Part shown: one piece after another, positions 25,916 through 33,677 of the stretch
Layout of the letters: every line of letters starts with the position of its first letter
Position numbering within the stretch: position 1 is the stretch's first letter
Notes under the pieces: model-generated
Database searches by the model: none
Told to the model about the DNA's origin: nothing
The model's input: only the letters and a program-made list of their open reading frames with translations
Translations under genes and position numbers: made by a program
NCBI RefSeq assembly: GCF_900095695.1
Contig: NZ_FMIQ01000032.1
Location: forward strand, 1-41,663
Source: Hafnia alvei
GTDB lineage: Bacteria; Pseudomonadota; Gammaproteobacteria; Enterobacterales; Enterobacteriaceae
Direction of reading: 5' to 3'
DNA: 41,663 nucleotides

Positions 25916-26464
25916 ATGAAGCTGATGTTTGCCTCTGATATCCATGGATCTCTCACCACGACCCAGCGCGTGCTTGAGTTGTTTGAACAAAGCGAAAGCC
26001 AGTGGCTGATTATTCTGGGAGATGTGCTCAATCACGGCCCACGAAATCCGCTACCTGAAGGCTATAACCCGCCGCAGGTTGCAGAGCAGCTAAATAAGTT
26101 TGCTGACAAGATCATCGCAGTTCGCGGCAATTGCGATAGTGAAGTCGATCAGATGCTGCTGAAATTCCCGATGATGGCGCCTTGGCAGCAAATTTTGCTC
26201 GATAATCAAAGATTGTTTTTAACCCATGGTCACCTTTATCATCCAGCGGAGTTACCACCATTAAGCCCAAAAGATGTGCTGGTCTACGGACACACGCATC
26301 TACCGGTGGCAGAACAACGCGGTGATATCTACTGCTTCAATCCAGGCTCTGTTAGCTTACCCAAAGGTGGGCATGTGCCTAGTTTTGGGATATTTGAAAA
26401 CGGGGTCTTAAAAGTGTGCGCCCTGTACGGTACAGAGATACTGGCAGAAGTCGTAATCGACTGA
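25916..26464 (+). CDS. yfcE: YfcE, metal-dependent phosphodiesterase
   Basis: 182 residues of the calcineurin-like phosphoesterase superfamily: ASDIHGS (metal-binding Asp and His, residues 7-13), ILGDVLNHG, VRGNCDS, THGHLY and VYGHTHLP carry the expected metal ligands in order. E. coli YfcE is a Mn-dependent phosphodiesterase on artificial substrates; the natural one is unknown. Start ATG 25916 has GAGAAC as a poor ribosome site. yfcD follows after about 120 bases. Confidence 0.95.
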   Translation: MKLMFASDIHGSLTTTQRVLELFEQSESQWLIILGDVLNHGPRNPLPEGYNPPQVAEQLNKFADKIIAVRGNCDSEVDQMLLKFPMMAPWQQILLDNQRLFLTHGHLYHPAELPPLSPKDVLVYGHTHLPVAEQRGDIYCFNPGSVSLPKGGHVPSFGIFENGVLKVCALYGTEILAEVVID

Positions 26465-26586
26465 TTATTTATGGCATTTTCGGTAGGATCTGCTTTCACC
26501 GCTGTAGCGTCTACAGATGTGAACCATAAAGCAGGTGCGATGAACAAACCGCGTACAGCAGTACGCTAAGAAAAAGGTTTCAGAGG

Positions 26587-27204
26587 ATGGTGGAACAAAC
26601 GCTCAACACCGAGTTGGAGTGGGTTGATATTGTTGATGAAAACAATGATGTCATCGCGCAATCAACTCGCGCGCAGATGCGCGCGCAATGTCTGCGTCAC
26701 CGTGCAACCTATATTGTGGTTCACAATGGAATGGGGCAGATCCTGGTTCAGAAACGCACTGATAACAAAGATTTTTACCCTGGATGGCTCGATGCTACCG
26801 CCGGCGGCGTGGTGCAAAGTGGTGAAAATATGTTGGAGTCAGCGCGCCGAGAAGCAGAAGAGGAGCTTGGCATTGCAGGCGTTCCCTTTGCCGATCACGG
26901 TATGTTCTATTTTGAACAAGACAACTGCCGCGTATGGGGTGGGCTGTTTAGCTGTGTTTCTCACGGCCCGTTTGCGCTACAGGAAGAAGAGGTTGAGTCG
27001 GTTCGCTGGATGACCCCAGAGGAAATCACGGCGGAGTGCGATAGCTTTACCCCTGATTCACTGAAGGCGCTCTCTTTGTGGATGACGCGTAATAGCGATA
27101 AACACTACCAGCCGATGTGTATCCAAAAAACCACATCATCGGCGAAAGCGCCTAGCGAATCTGAAGCGGAAAACGGTGTGCCGCAGAACGAAAGCGAAGA
27201 GTAG
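26587..27204 (+). CDS. yfcD: YfcD, Nudix hydrolase
   Basis: 205 residues. The Nudix box starts at [23 protein letters not shown] (about residues 77-99; key residues [10 protein letters not shown]) in an IPP-isomerase-like Nudix fold ([20 protein letters not shown] at the N-terminus). Hydrolyses a nucleoside diphosphate-type substrate, not identified. After the domain a tail of about 30 residues is Ser/Glu/Ala-rich ([14 protein letters not shown]), disordered, and longer than I recall for E. coli (about 180 residues in total). RBS AGAGG directly before the ATG is close. Convergent with the LacI-type gene, 19 bases apart. Confidence 0.94.
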   Translation: MVEQTLNTELEWVDIVDENNDVIAQSTRAQMRAQCLRHRATYIVVHNGMGQILVQKRTDNKDFYPGWLDATAGGVVQSGENMLESARREAEEELGIAGVPFADHGMFYFEQDNCRVWGGLFSCVSHGPFALQEEEVESVRWMTPEEITAECDSFTPDSLKALSLWMTRNSDKHYQPMCIQKTTSSAKAPSESEAENGVPQNESEE

Positions 27205-27215
27205 CGATTCCAGTA

Positions 27216-27261
27216 CTGTCAGCTTAGCAACTGCTCCGTTTGCATAACACTGAGCTGACAG
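27216..27261. terminator. Inverted repeat between yfcD and the LacI-type gene
   Basis: CTGTCAGCT (27216-27224) and AGCTGACAG (27253-27261) form a perfect 9-bp stem with a 28-base loop. It overlaps the last codons of the minus-strand regulator and lies 12 bases after the yfcD stop. It may end yfcD transcription, although no T-run follows. Confidence 0.4.
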
Positions 27262-28243
27262 GAATAGTGACTCTGGTTGCTTGCTGATTCAGGCGCGCCA
27301 ATAGGGCGTTGGCGGCCTGAATACCAATCTCTTTAAAAGGTACGGCGGTTGTGGTTAACGGCGGCTGACATACCTGACTCACATCCCGATTACCGAAACC
27401 CACAACGGCTAGCTGGCTTGGTATACGGATATGCCTTCTTTGGCATTCATACAATACTCCGCAGGCTAATTCGTCAGACGCACAGATCAGCGCATCAATT
27501 TCTGGCCAAGCCAGAATAAATTCGGGTAACAGGTTTGCGCCGGTTGAGAAATTGGCGGGTTCAGCAGCGTTAATAACCCGATGCGGTGAGAAATGGCTAC
27601 GCAACAGCGCCTGATGCCAGCCATGAAGGTGCTGCTGAAATACCCACGGCTCTTGATTCGCACAGAGTAAGCCAATGTTTTCATATCCTCGCTCGATGAC
27701 ATAGCGTGTCAGGTTAAACATCGCGTCGGCATAATCTATCCCAATATTGATATCGATGGGATCTTCGCGCATGGCGCCGATTTCAACCACCGGAATTTCT
27801 GCATTTTTCAGCCATTGACGGGTGTTATCGCTTTGCTCGGTGCTAAGTAGCACCACCGCGGCAAGGCTGGCCGAAAGCAGGTTTTCTAGCATGTTGGCTT
27901 CGCGCTCTTCATCTCGTTGGGATTCTGAGAGTGTCAGTTGGAATCCTGCCGGTTGTAATACGCTTTGTAGCCCAGCCAGCATTTGAGCGCAGCCTGCTTC
28001 GGTAAACGAGGGAACCACCACCGAAATAGTGCGGCCAGCCCCAGACGCTAGAGCGCTGGCGGCAAGATTTGGCACGTAGCCCAGTTCGCTAACGGCAGAC
28101 TCAATTTTTTCTCTTAGCTTGTCCGATACCTGATCGGGCGTGCGTAGAGCACGTGATACGGTCATTGAACCAACACCAGCATGGCGGGCTACATCGGCCA
28201 GCGTGACTCTGCCGGTACTACGTCGTTTTTTAATAATGGACAT
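27224..28243 (-). CDS. LacI/GntR-type transcriptional regulator of the PTS-transketolase operon
   Basis: 339 residues. N-terminal helix-turn-helix VTLADVARHAGVGSMTVSRAL with hinge helix LAASALASG, then a periplasmic-binding-like effector domain (VVPSFTEAGCAQMLAGLQ, YENIGLLCANQEPW, DALICASDELACGVLYE). LacI-family members of the GntR subgroup bind palindromes of the type seen in the divergent intergenic region. It is divergent from the PTS genes and overlies two TAGCGCTA operators, so it is the probable repressor; a sugar or sugar phosphate is the likely inducer. The corresponding Salmonella locus (STM2345 type) has a regulator in the same position. Confidence 0.9.
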   Translation of the reverse strand: MSIIKKRRSTGRVTLADVARHAGVGSMTVSRALRTPDQVSDKLREKIESAVSELGYVPNLAASALASGAGRTISVVVPSFTEAGCAQMLAGLQSVLQPAGFQLTLSESQRDEEREANMLENLLSASLAAVVLLSTEQSDNTRQWLKNAEIPVVEIGAMREDPIDINIGIDYADAMFNLTRYVIERGYENIGLLCANQEPWVFQQHLHGWHQALLRSHFSPHRVINAAEPANFSTGANLLPEFILAWPEIDALICASDELACGVLYECQRRHIRIPSQLAVVGFGNRDVSQVCQPPLTTTAVPFKEIGIQAANALLARLNQQATRVTIPVSSVLCKRSSC

Positions 28244-28355
28244 GCTTGTTCCTAACGGAGCCTAGGCTGCAATGGCGCTATTTTAGCTAAAAAAAGAGAT
28301 TAATCATAAAACTACTACAGGCTTTGGTAGCGATATTGCCATGTACTTAGCGTTA

Positions 28356-28371
28356 TGAGATATACGTCATC
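28356..28371. promoter_or_regulatory. Weak CRP-like site upstream of the PTS operon
   Basis: TGAGATATACGTCATC matches TGTGA-N6-TCACA at seven of ten core positions. CRP control would make sense for a sugar PTS. The match is weak. Confidence 0.25.
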
Positions 28372-28398
28372 TCTGTTCATAGATTAAGCATCTATTTT

Positions 28399-28448
28399 TG
28401 ATAGCGCTATCACAAATCTAACAGATAGCGTTTTTGGTAGCGCTATCT
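28399..28448. promoter_or_regulatory. Two palindromic LacI-type operators for the PTS-transketolase operon
   Basis: TGATAGCGCTATCA at 28399-28412 is a perfect 14-bp palindrome; GGTAGCGCTATCT at 28436-28448 repeats the core TAGCGCTA exactly 36 bp later. A half-site GATAGCG (28424) lies between, and a degenerate third, TGGTAGCGATATTGCCA, at 28325-28341. The perfect, CG-centred palindrome is the normal form for LacI-family repressors. The remainder of the 308-base gap (28244-28551) holds the promoters, not individually resolved. Confidence 0.85.
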
Positions 28449-28551
28449 TTAAAGGTATCGTCTCTTTACACCACCCCATTTGCTGATAATCAATGGTCAA
28501 AATGGCCGGCAGTTAGGGTTATCAACAGAGGTCATCCGCTTAGGAGAGACA

Positions 28552-28995
28552 ATGCTGAATACTTGGTTAACTGATGACACCATACAAATTCGCGAAAGTG
28601 TGGATACGTGGCAAGAGGCTGTGAGGCTCAGCGCCCAGCCGTTATTACAAAAAGGTATTATTACTCCCGATTACCTTGCCGCTATTTATCTGCAACATGA
28701 AAAGCTGGGTCCCTATTATGTTTTAGCTCCGGGTATTGCGATGCCGCATGCAAGGCCAGAAGAAGGTGCCAAGTCTTTAGGACTTTCATTGCTGAGCGTG
28801 AAACAAGATGTTTTATTCTATTCCGCTGACAATGATCCGGTTAATTTAATTGTGATGCTCTCAGCGCCTGACAGCCACAGCCATATTGAATTGATTTCTC
28901 ATCTGGCAGAGTTTTTCTCAGATGATGATGCGGTAAAAAAAATTCACAATGCCGCTACGCGAGAGGAGATTAAATCTATCATCGAGAAATTTTAA
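28552..28995 (+). CDS. PTS IIA component, ascorbate/mannitol type
   Basis: 147 residues from ATG 28552 with GGAGAG site; the ORF extends upstream to 28480 but without ribosome site or homology. The phosphorylated His is H66 in GIAMPHARPEEG, a motif close to UlaC. It takes phosphate from HPr and passes it to the IIB Cys. The following IIB and IIC genes give a full UlaABC-like PTS. The substrate need not be ascorbate: the downstream transketolase genes replace the ula decarboxylase/epimerase set. Confidence 0.93.
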   Translation: MLNTWLTDDTIQIRESVDTWQEAVRLSAQPLLQKGIITPDYLAAIYLQHEKLGPYYVLAPGIAMPHARPEEGAKSLGLSLLSVKQDVLFYSADNDPVNLIVMLSAPDSHSHIELISHLAEFFSDDDAVKKIHNAATREEIKSIIEKF

Positions 28996-29079
28996 GAGCT
29001 ATTTAAATCAATAACCCCATAAAAATAACAGGATTCCCTGTGGGATCTCTGTGTTTAAAAACTCACCGAGGATTGAATA

Positions 29080-29349
29080 ATGAAGATTATGGCGATATGT
29101 GGTTCAGGTTTGGGCAGTAGTTTTATGGTGGAAATGAATATTAAAAAAGTGCTTAAGAAAATTGGCGTTGAGGCTGATGTTGAGCACTCCGACCTTTCAT
29201 CGGCTATTCCCAGCGAAGCCGACTTGTTTGTAATGGCGAAGGATATTGCTGCCAGTGCCAGCATCCCAGATAACCAGCTAATTGTTATTACCAATATTAT
29301 TGATATTAATGAACTTGAAAAAAAGCTACGGGCTTATTTCAATAAATAA
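29080..29349 (+). CDS. PTS IIB component, ascorbate type
   Basis: 89 residues. The active Cys is C7 in MKIMAICGSGLGSSFMVEMN, typical of UlaB/SgaB (short form quoted: CGSGLGSSFMVEMN). Receives phosphate from IIA and phosphorylates the sugar during transport by IIC. The start sits 84 bases after the IIA stop, with GAGGATTG upstream as ribosome site. IIC follows 40 bases later. Confidence 0.93.
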   Translation: MKIMAICGSGLGSSFMVEMNIKKVLKKIGVEADVEHSDLSSAIPSEADLFVMAKDIAASASIPDNQLIVITNIIDINELEKKLRAYFNK

Positions 29350-29389
29350 AATAATCGACAACTTCTCTTAGATAATTAGCGAGGCGGAT

Positions 29390-30775
29390 ATGTTTATCCA
29401 AGAAACGCTGAAGTTCATCGTTGATATATTAAAAGTTCCTGCAGTTCTCGTCGGTATTATTGCTCTTGTTGGTTTATTGGCTCAGAAAAAATCTTTCAGC
29501 GATGTTGTGAAAGGAACCGTAAAAACTATTCTAGGTTTTATTGTTTTAGGCGGTGGTGCTGGCGTTCTTGTCAGCTCACTCAACCCATTGGGAGGTATGT
29601 TTGAGCATGCCTTTAATATTCAGGGCATCATTCCTAATAATGAAGCGATAGTCTCTATTGCATTAGAAAAATATGGCGCTGCGACTGCGCTAATCATGGC
29701 ATTTGGTATGGTTGCCAATATTGTGGTGGCACGCTTTACCAAGCTTAAGTACATATTCTTAACCGGACACCACACGTTTTATATGGCGTGCATGATCGGC
29801 ATTATATTGACCGTCGCCGGATTTGAAGGTGTGCAATTAGTCTTTACGGGGGCATTAACGCTCGGTTTAGTTATGGCCTTTTTCCCTGCTTTGGCGCAGC
29901 GATATATGCGTAAAATCACTGGCAATGACGATATCGCTTTTGGCCATTTTGGCACATTAGGCTATATCCTTTCCGGCTGGATTGGTGGACGCGTGGGTAA
30001 AGGATCGCGCTCAACCGAAGAGATGAATCTGCCTAAAAACCTTAGCTTCTTACGCGACAGTTCCATCTCCATCTCTCTGACCATGATGGTGATTTACCTG
30101 ATTATGGCGGTGAGCGCAGGCTCTGATTTCGTCGAAGCCACCTATAGCGCCGGCCAAAACTATTTGGTCTATTCCATCATTATGGCGATTACCTTTGCGG
30201 CTGGCGTATTCATTATTCTGCAAGGCGTTCGCTTAATTTTGGCTGAAATCGTTCCTGCATTTACAGGTTTTTCTGAGCGTTTAGTCCCCAATGCACGTCC
30301 TGCGCTTGATTGCCCCGTGGTTTACCCTTACGCCCCAAACGCAGTATTGATTGGTTTCCTATTTAGTTTCCTCGGCGGGCTGGTGGGGCTGTTCCTCTTA
30401 GGCCAATTTAATCTGGTGCTGATTTTACCAGGCGTTGTTCCTCACTTCTTTACGGGGGCAACGGCAGGGGTCTTCGGCAATGCCACCGGTGGCCGCCGTG
30501 GTGCCATGATCGGCGCATTTGCTAATGGCCTGCTGATTACCTTCCTGCCGGTTCTATTGTTGCCAGTTCTAGGCGCGCTCGGTTTTGCCAATACCACGTT
30601 CTCGGACGCCGATTTTGGCGGCATTGGTATTGTGCTAGGCAACATGGCGCGCTTTATGAATAAAGACATGATTATGGCCGTCATTATCGCGATATTCGTA
30701 GCGCTGGTGGCACATAACTACTTCTTCTCACGCAAGAGCTCTCCATCCACCTCCGCTAATGGCGCCAATAAATAA
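29390..30775 (+). CDS. PTS IIC component, UlaA/SgaT type
   Basis: 461 residues with about eleven hydrophobic segments. The motifs VGIIALVGLLAQKKS, GTVKTILGFIVL, GHFGTLGYILSG and PGVVPHFFTGATAGVFGN are typical of the UlaA (SgaT) family of ascorbate-type IIC proteins, which have their own fold. It transports and, with IIB, phosphorylates the substrate. Next to a split transketolase, the product is probably a ketose or ketose-like phosphate; that is inference. Confidence 0.93.
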   Translation: MFIQETLKFIVDILKVPAVLVGIIALVGLLAQKKSFSDVVKGTVKTILGFIVLGGGAGVLVSSLNPLGGMFEHAFNIQGIIPNNEAIVSIALEKYGAATALIMAFGMVANIVVARFTKLKYIFLTGHHTFYMACMIGIILTVAGFEGVQLVFTGALTLGLVMAFFPALAQRYMRKITGNDDIAFGHFGTLGYILSGWIGGRVGKGSRSTEEMNLPKNLSFLRDSSISISLTMMVIYLIMAVSAGSDFVEATYSAGQNYLVYSIIMAITFAAGVFIILQGVRLILAEIVPAFTGFSERLVPNARPALDCPVVYPYAPNAVLIGFLFSFLGGLVGLFLLGQFNLVLILPGVVPHFFTGATAGVFGNATGGRRGAMIGAFANGLLITFLPVLLLPVLGALGFANTTFSDADFGGIGIVLGNMARFMNKDMIMAVIIAIFVALVAHNYFFSRKSSPSTSANGANK

Positions 30776-30784
30776 GGGGTAACT

Positions 30785-31615
30785 ATGCTTAACCTGAAAG
30801 AGGTTCAACGCTACGCAACAGAAATTCGCGTAGAAACCTTAAAAGCGTTAACGAATCTGGGCTTTGGTCACTACGGTGGCTCAATGTCGGTGGTTGAAAC
30901 GTTGGCGGTATTGTATGGCACAGTGATGAAGGTTGATCCTGCTCAGCCACAGTGGCCTGAGCGCGATAATTTTGTGCTGTCTAAAGGGCATGCAGGGCCC
31001 GCGTTATATAGTGCTTTGGCGTTAAAAGGCTATTTCCCTCGTGAAGAGTTAGCCACGCTAAACGAAAATGGAACCCATTTCCCCAGTCATCCCGACCGTT
31101 TGCTAACTCGTGGCGTTGATGCGACGACCGGCTCGTTAGGGCAGGGTGTTTCAATTGCGACAGGGATGGCGCTGGCACATCAGCTGGCAGGACGTAAAAA
31201 CCGCGTATTCTGTATTTTGGGCGACGGCGAATTGAATGAAGGTCAGTGCTGGGAAGCTTTCCAGTTTATCGCCCACCATAATCTGAATAACCTGACGCTG
31301 TTTATTGACTACAACAAGCAGCAGCTGGATGGCACCTTAGATGAGGTCATCAAGCCATTCGATCTCAACGCGAAATTTAGCGCATTCGGCTTTGATGTGC
31401 TCAGCGTGAAAGGCGACGATATTGCCGCTATTTACGAGGCCATTGCTCCTGTCCGAAGCGGCGAACAGCGCCCGCAAGTGGTACTTCTCGACAGCATCAA
31501 AGGTCAGGGCGTTCCGTATATTGAGCAACTGCCCAATTCACATCACCTGCGCCTAACTGACCATATTAAAGCGGAAATGCAGCAAGCGATCGCAACACTG
31601 GAGGCAACGCTATGA
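30785..31615 (+). CDS. Transketolase, N-terminal (thiamine diphosphate-binding) subunit
   Basis: 276 residues. The first half of a transketolase as a separate polypeptide: SKGHAGPALYSALALKG, TGSLGQGVSIATGMAL and the ThDP/Mg motif GDGELNEGQCWEAFQFIAHH (starting near residue 145). With the C-terminal subunit it makes a complete two-subunit transketolase. Overlaps the next gene by four bases (ATGA). The known relatives in Salmonella (STM2340/2341 type) and AptAB (apulose-4-phosphate transketolase) are also split. Confidence 0.94.
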   Translation: MLNLKEVQRYATEIRVETLKALTNLGFGHYGGSMSVVETLAVLYGTVMKVDPAQPQWPERDNFVLSKGHAGPALYSALALKGYFPREELATLNENGTHFPSHPDRLLTRGVDATTGSLGQGVSIATGMALAHQLAGRKNRVFCILGDGELNEGQCWEAFQFIAHHNLNNLTLFIDYNKQQLDGTLDEVIKPFDLNAKFSAFGFDVLSVKGDDIAAIYEAIAPVRSGEQRPQVVLLDSIKGQGVPYIEQLPNSHHLRLTDHIKAEMQQAIATLEATL

Positions 31616-32577
31616 TCCATGAATTCCTGCCGTTACAGAAAGATAAAATGGAAATGCGCAAGGTTTATGCCCAGGCGATGCGCGATCAGTTCATCGCGAA
31701 TACGCCGGTAATAGCGCTAGAAGCTGATTTGATGAGCTCTATGGCCATGGACAGCGTTCACCGCGATTTCCCCCATCAGGTTATTAACTGTGGAATTATG
31801 GAGGCCAACGTTATCGGTACTGCGGCAGGCCTCTCTTTAGCCGGACGCGTTCCGTTTGTGCATACTTTCACTGCTTTCGCTAGTCGCCGCTGTTTTGATC
31901 AGCTGTTTATGTCGGTTGATTATCAAAAAAATAATGTGAAGGTGATTGCATCGGATGCTGGCGTCAGCGCTTGCCATAACGGCGGAACTCATATGTCTTT
32001 TGAAGATATGGGGATTGTGCGTGGTCTTGCCCACTCCGTGGTGATGGAGATGACGGATGCCACGATGTTCCAAAACATTCTACGCCAACTGGTGGATTTA
32101 AAAGGTTTTCACTGGGTGAGAACCATCCGTAAGCAGGCATACACCATTTATCCTGACGGTACAGAATTCACCATTGGCAAAGGCAAGGTTTTACAAGATG
32201 GCAAAGATATCACGCTGATTGCCAATGGGATTATGGTGGCTGAAGCTCTGCAAGCGGCACAAGTGCTTGCTCAGCAAGGTTACAGCGCTGCGGTTATAGA
32301 CATGTTTACGCTTAAGCCTATCGATAAAGATCTGATTATTGAATACGCTGCGAAAACAGGGCGAATCGTTACCTGTGAAAACCATAGCATTCATAACGGG
32401 CTTGGTTCAGCCGTGGCAGAAGTGCTGGTGGAAAACCATCCGGTGCCGATGCGACGCGTTGGAGTAAAAGAACGCTATGGACAGGTGGGGACACAGGATT
32501 TCCTGATGCAAGAATATGAACTGACGGCGGAGGATATTGTGAAACAGGCGATGGAGTTGCTTAAAAAGAGCCGATAG
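31612..32577 (+). CDS. Transketolase, C-terminal (pyrimidine-binding) subunit
   Basis: 321 residues. Contains the pyrimidine-binding domain (RDFPHQVINCGIMEANVIGTAAGLS, with the conserved Glu of GIMEANVIG) and the C-terminal transketolase domain (LIANGIMVAEALQAAQVL, VTCENHSIHNGLGSAVAEVL). The start overlaps the previous gene by ATGA. The pair therefore acts together on a ketose phosphate, using an aldose phosphate acceptor. A strong hairpin terminator lies right after the stop. It is the last gene of the regulator-controlled operon. Confidence 0.94.
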   Translation: MIHEFLPLQKDKMEMRKVYAQAMRDQFIANTPVIALEADLMSSMAMDSVHRDFPHQVINCGIMEANVIGTAAGLSLAGRVPFVHTFTAFASRRCFDQLFMSVDYQKNNVKVIASDAGVSACHNGGTHMSFEDMGIVRGLAHSVVMEMTDATMFQNILRQLVDLKGFHWVRTIRKQAYTIYPDGTEFTIGKGKVLQDGKDITLIANGIMVAEALQAAQVLAQQGYSAAVIDMFTLKPIDKDLIIEYAAKTGRIVTCENHSIHNGLGSAVAEVLVENHPVPMRRVGVKERYGQVGTQDFLMQEYELTAEDIVKQAMELLKKSR

Positions 32578-32597
32578 TTTGCTTTGAAAGTATGATG

Positions 32598-32634
32598 TAA
32601 AAACAAATGCCATATATTATGGCATTTGTTTTTT
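32598..32634. terminator. Bidirectional terminator after the transketolase operon
   Basis: AAAACAAATGCCATA pairs with TATGGCATTTGTTTT around a short AT loop, and a T-run (GTTTTTT) follows on the plus strand; on the minus strand an equivalent T-run follows. It ends the transketolase transcript and that of the broken minus-strand gene. Confidence 0.9.
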
Positions 32635-32648
32635 AGGTGCAGGGCCTA

Positions 32649-33498
32649 CTATGCTGCCGTGCCAATTTTGTCTTTATTTATTATCTGATTAACATCACTT
32701 TTAAGTTTCGATATATTTTCTTTAGTTATGATATCGACAATATCTTGATTGCTTAGCAATTTATTAACGTCATTGACGACCTCAGCATACTCTGAACCTT
32801 CACCTGTATTTTTCAATTCAAAGTGTGGGACGATCGATTTCCCTGGCGACAAGCGATAAAGGCTTATCATCAAAGATAATGACAGACATGGTATTAAACA
32901 TGCTGTGAATGTAAATTTTGAAGTCATGATCTTTGTGTACCTCATAATCATGGAATATTTCATCAAAAATGTTAATCAGCTTGCGTTGATAATACTCAGA
33001 GTCGCTTTTCCCATTCTTTCTATTCAGCAAGTTTATAAATTCAGATCTAGGGTCAAGCAGTACTAGGTTGGTTTCCTTGCCAGGTATATTGAGTCTTTTC
33101 TTAAAAATAGCAGAGTTTGCGCTAATGAATGATTTACCATCATTCATCACTACGGTTAATTTTTTACTGTTAATGATTTTATCTTGATAAGTATCGAGCT
33201 CAAAGGAATCGGATATATTTTCAATACCCCGTTCTTTCATTTTTAAGTAGATAGGTATTTTTTTGCCGATGATCTCTTCAAAATATTTGTCGCCGCGGCT
33301 GACATAAATATATTCATATACGCACATAACAAGACCGGTGGCAAAGACGGAGATAGCGATAGTTTTAATTAACTCCTCTAATGGTAGCTTGGCAATGAAT
33401 GCATAAGCAACTAGAGATATGAGAGAGATAAAAAGTAATACAAACAAGCGAATGTACTTCTGAATCCTTTGTGTAGTCATTAGACAATTTAACTCCAT
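32649..33498 (-). pseudogene. Frameshifted AT-rich gene for a two-TM membrane protein
   Basis: Read leftward, the first frame (33498-32818, 226 codons; alternative start 33480) has two membrane segments (about residues 16-40 and 42-66) and a cytosolic part containing NLVLLDPRSEFINLL and ends after IIFDDKPLSLVAREIDRPTL. A second frame (32966-32649) continues with coherent protein sequence from LYRLSPGKSIVPHFELKN onwards to its stop. One base lost or gained near 32860 (in CCTTTATCGCTTGTCG) joins them to a product of about 285 residues. The region is clearly AT-richer than its neighbours and has no counterpart here in E. coli, so it is probably acquired. The family is unknown to me; the two-TM plus soluble domain layout resembles membrane-anchored effectors. 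It could also be a sequencing error. Confidence 0.7.
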
Positions 33499-33633
33499 AT
33501 TTATTAGCAGTGTTAATCAATGCTAACAAAAAAATATGATAAAACTTTGAGCTAGTTTGCATAATGAAAGAGCAATTAAATTTTAGGAATTTGTATTTTC
33601 AGGAGCAAGGTGCATATGAAGGGAATAGAAATA

Positions 33634-33660
33634 AAAAAGGCTCCCAATTAGGAGCCTTTT
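33634..33660. terminator. Bidirectional terminator after pta
   Basis: AAAAAAGGCTCC-CAATTA-GGAGCCTTTT lies 18 bases after the pta stop on the minus strand. The stem is 10-12 pairs with A- and T-runs at each side, so it works in both directions. Confidence 0.92.
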
Positions 33661-33677
33661 GAACGCGTAATCAGAGA

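Noticed and set aside
32860-32870. Programmed ribosomal frameshift in the membrane protein gene
   Set aside because: No slippery heptamer or downstream structure is evident; a simple indel is more likely.
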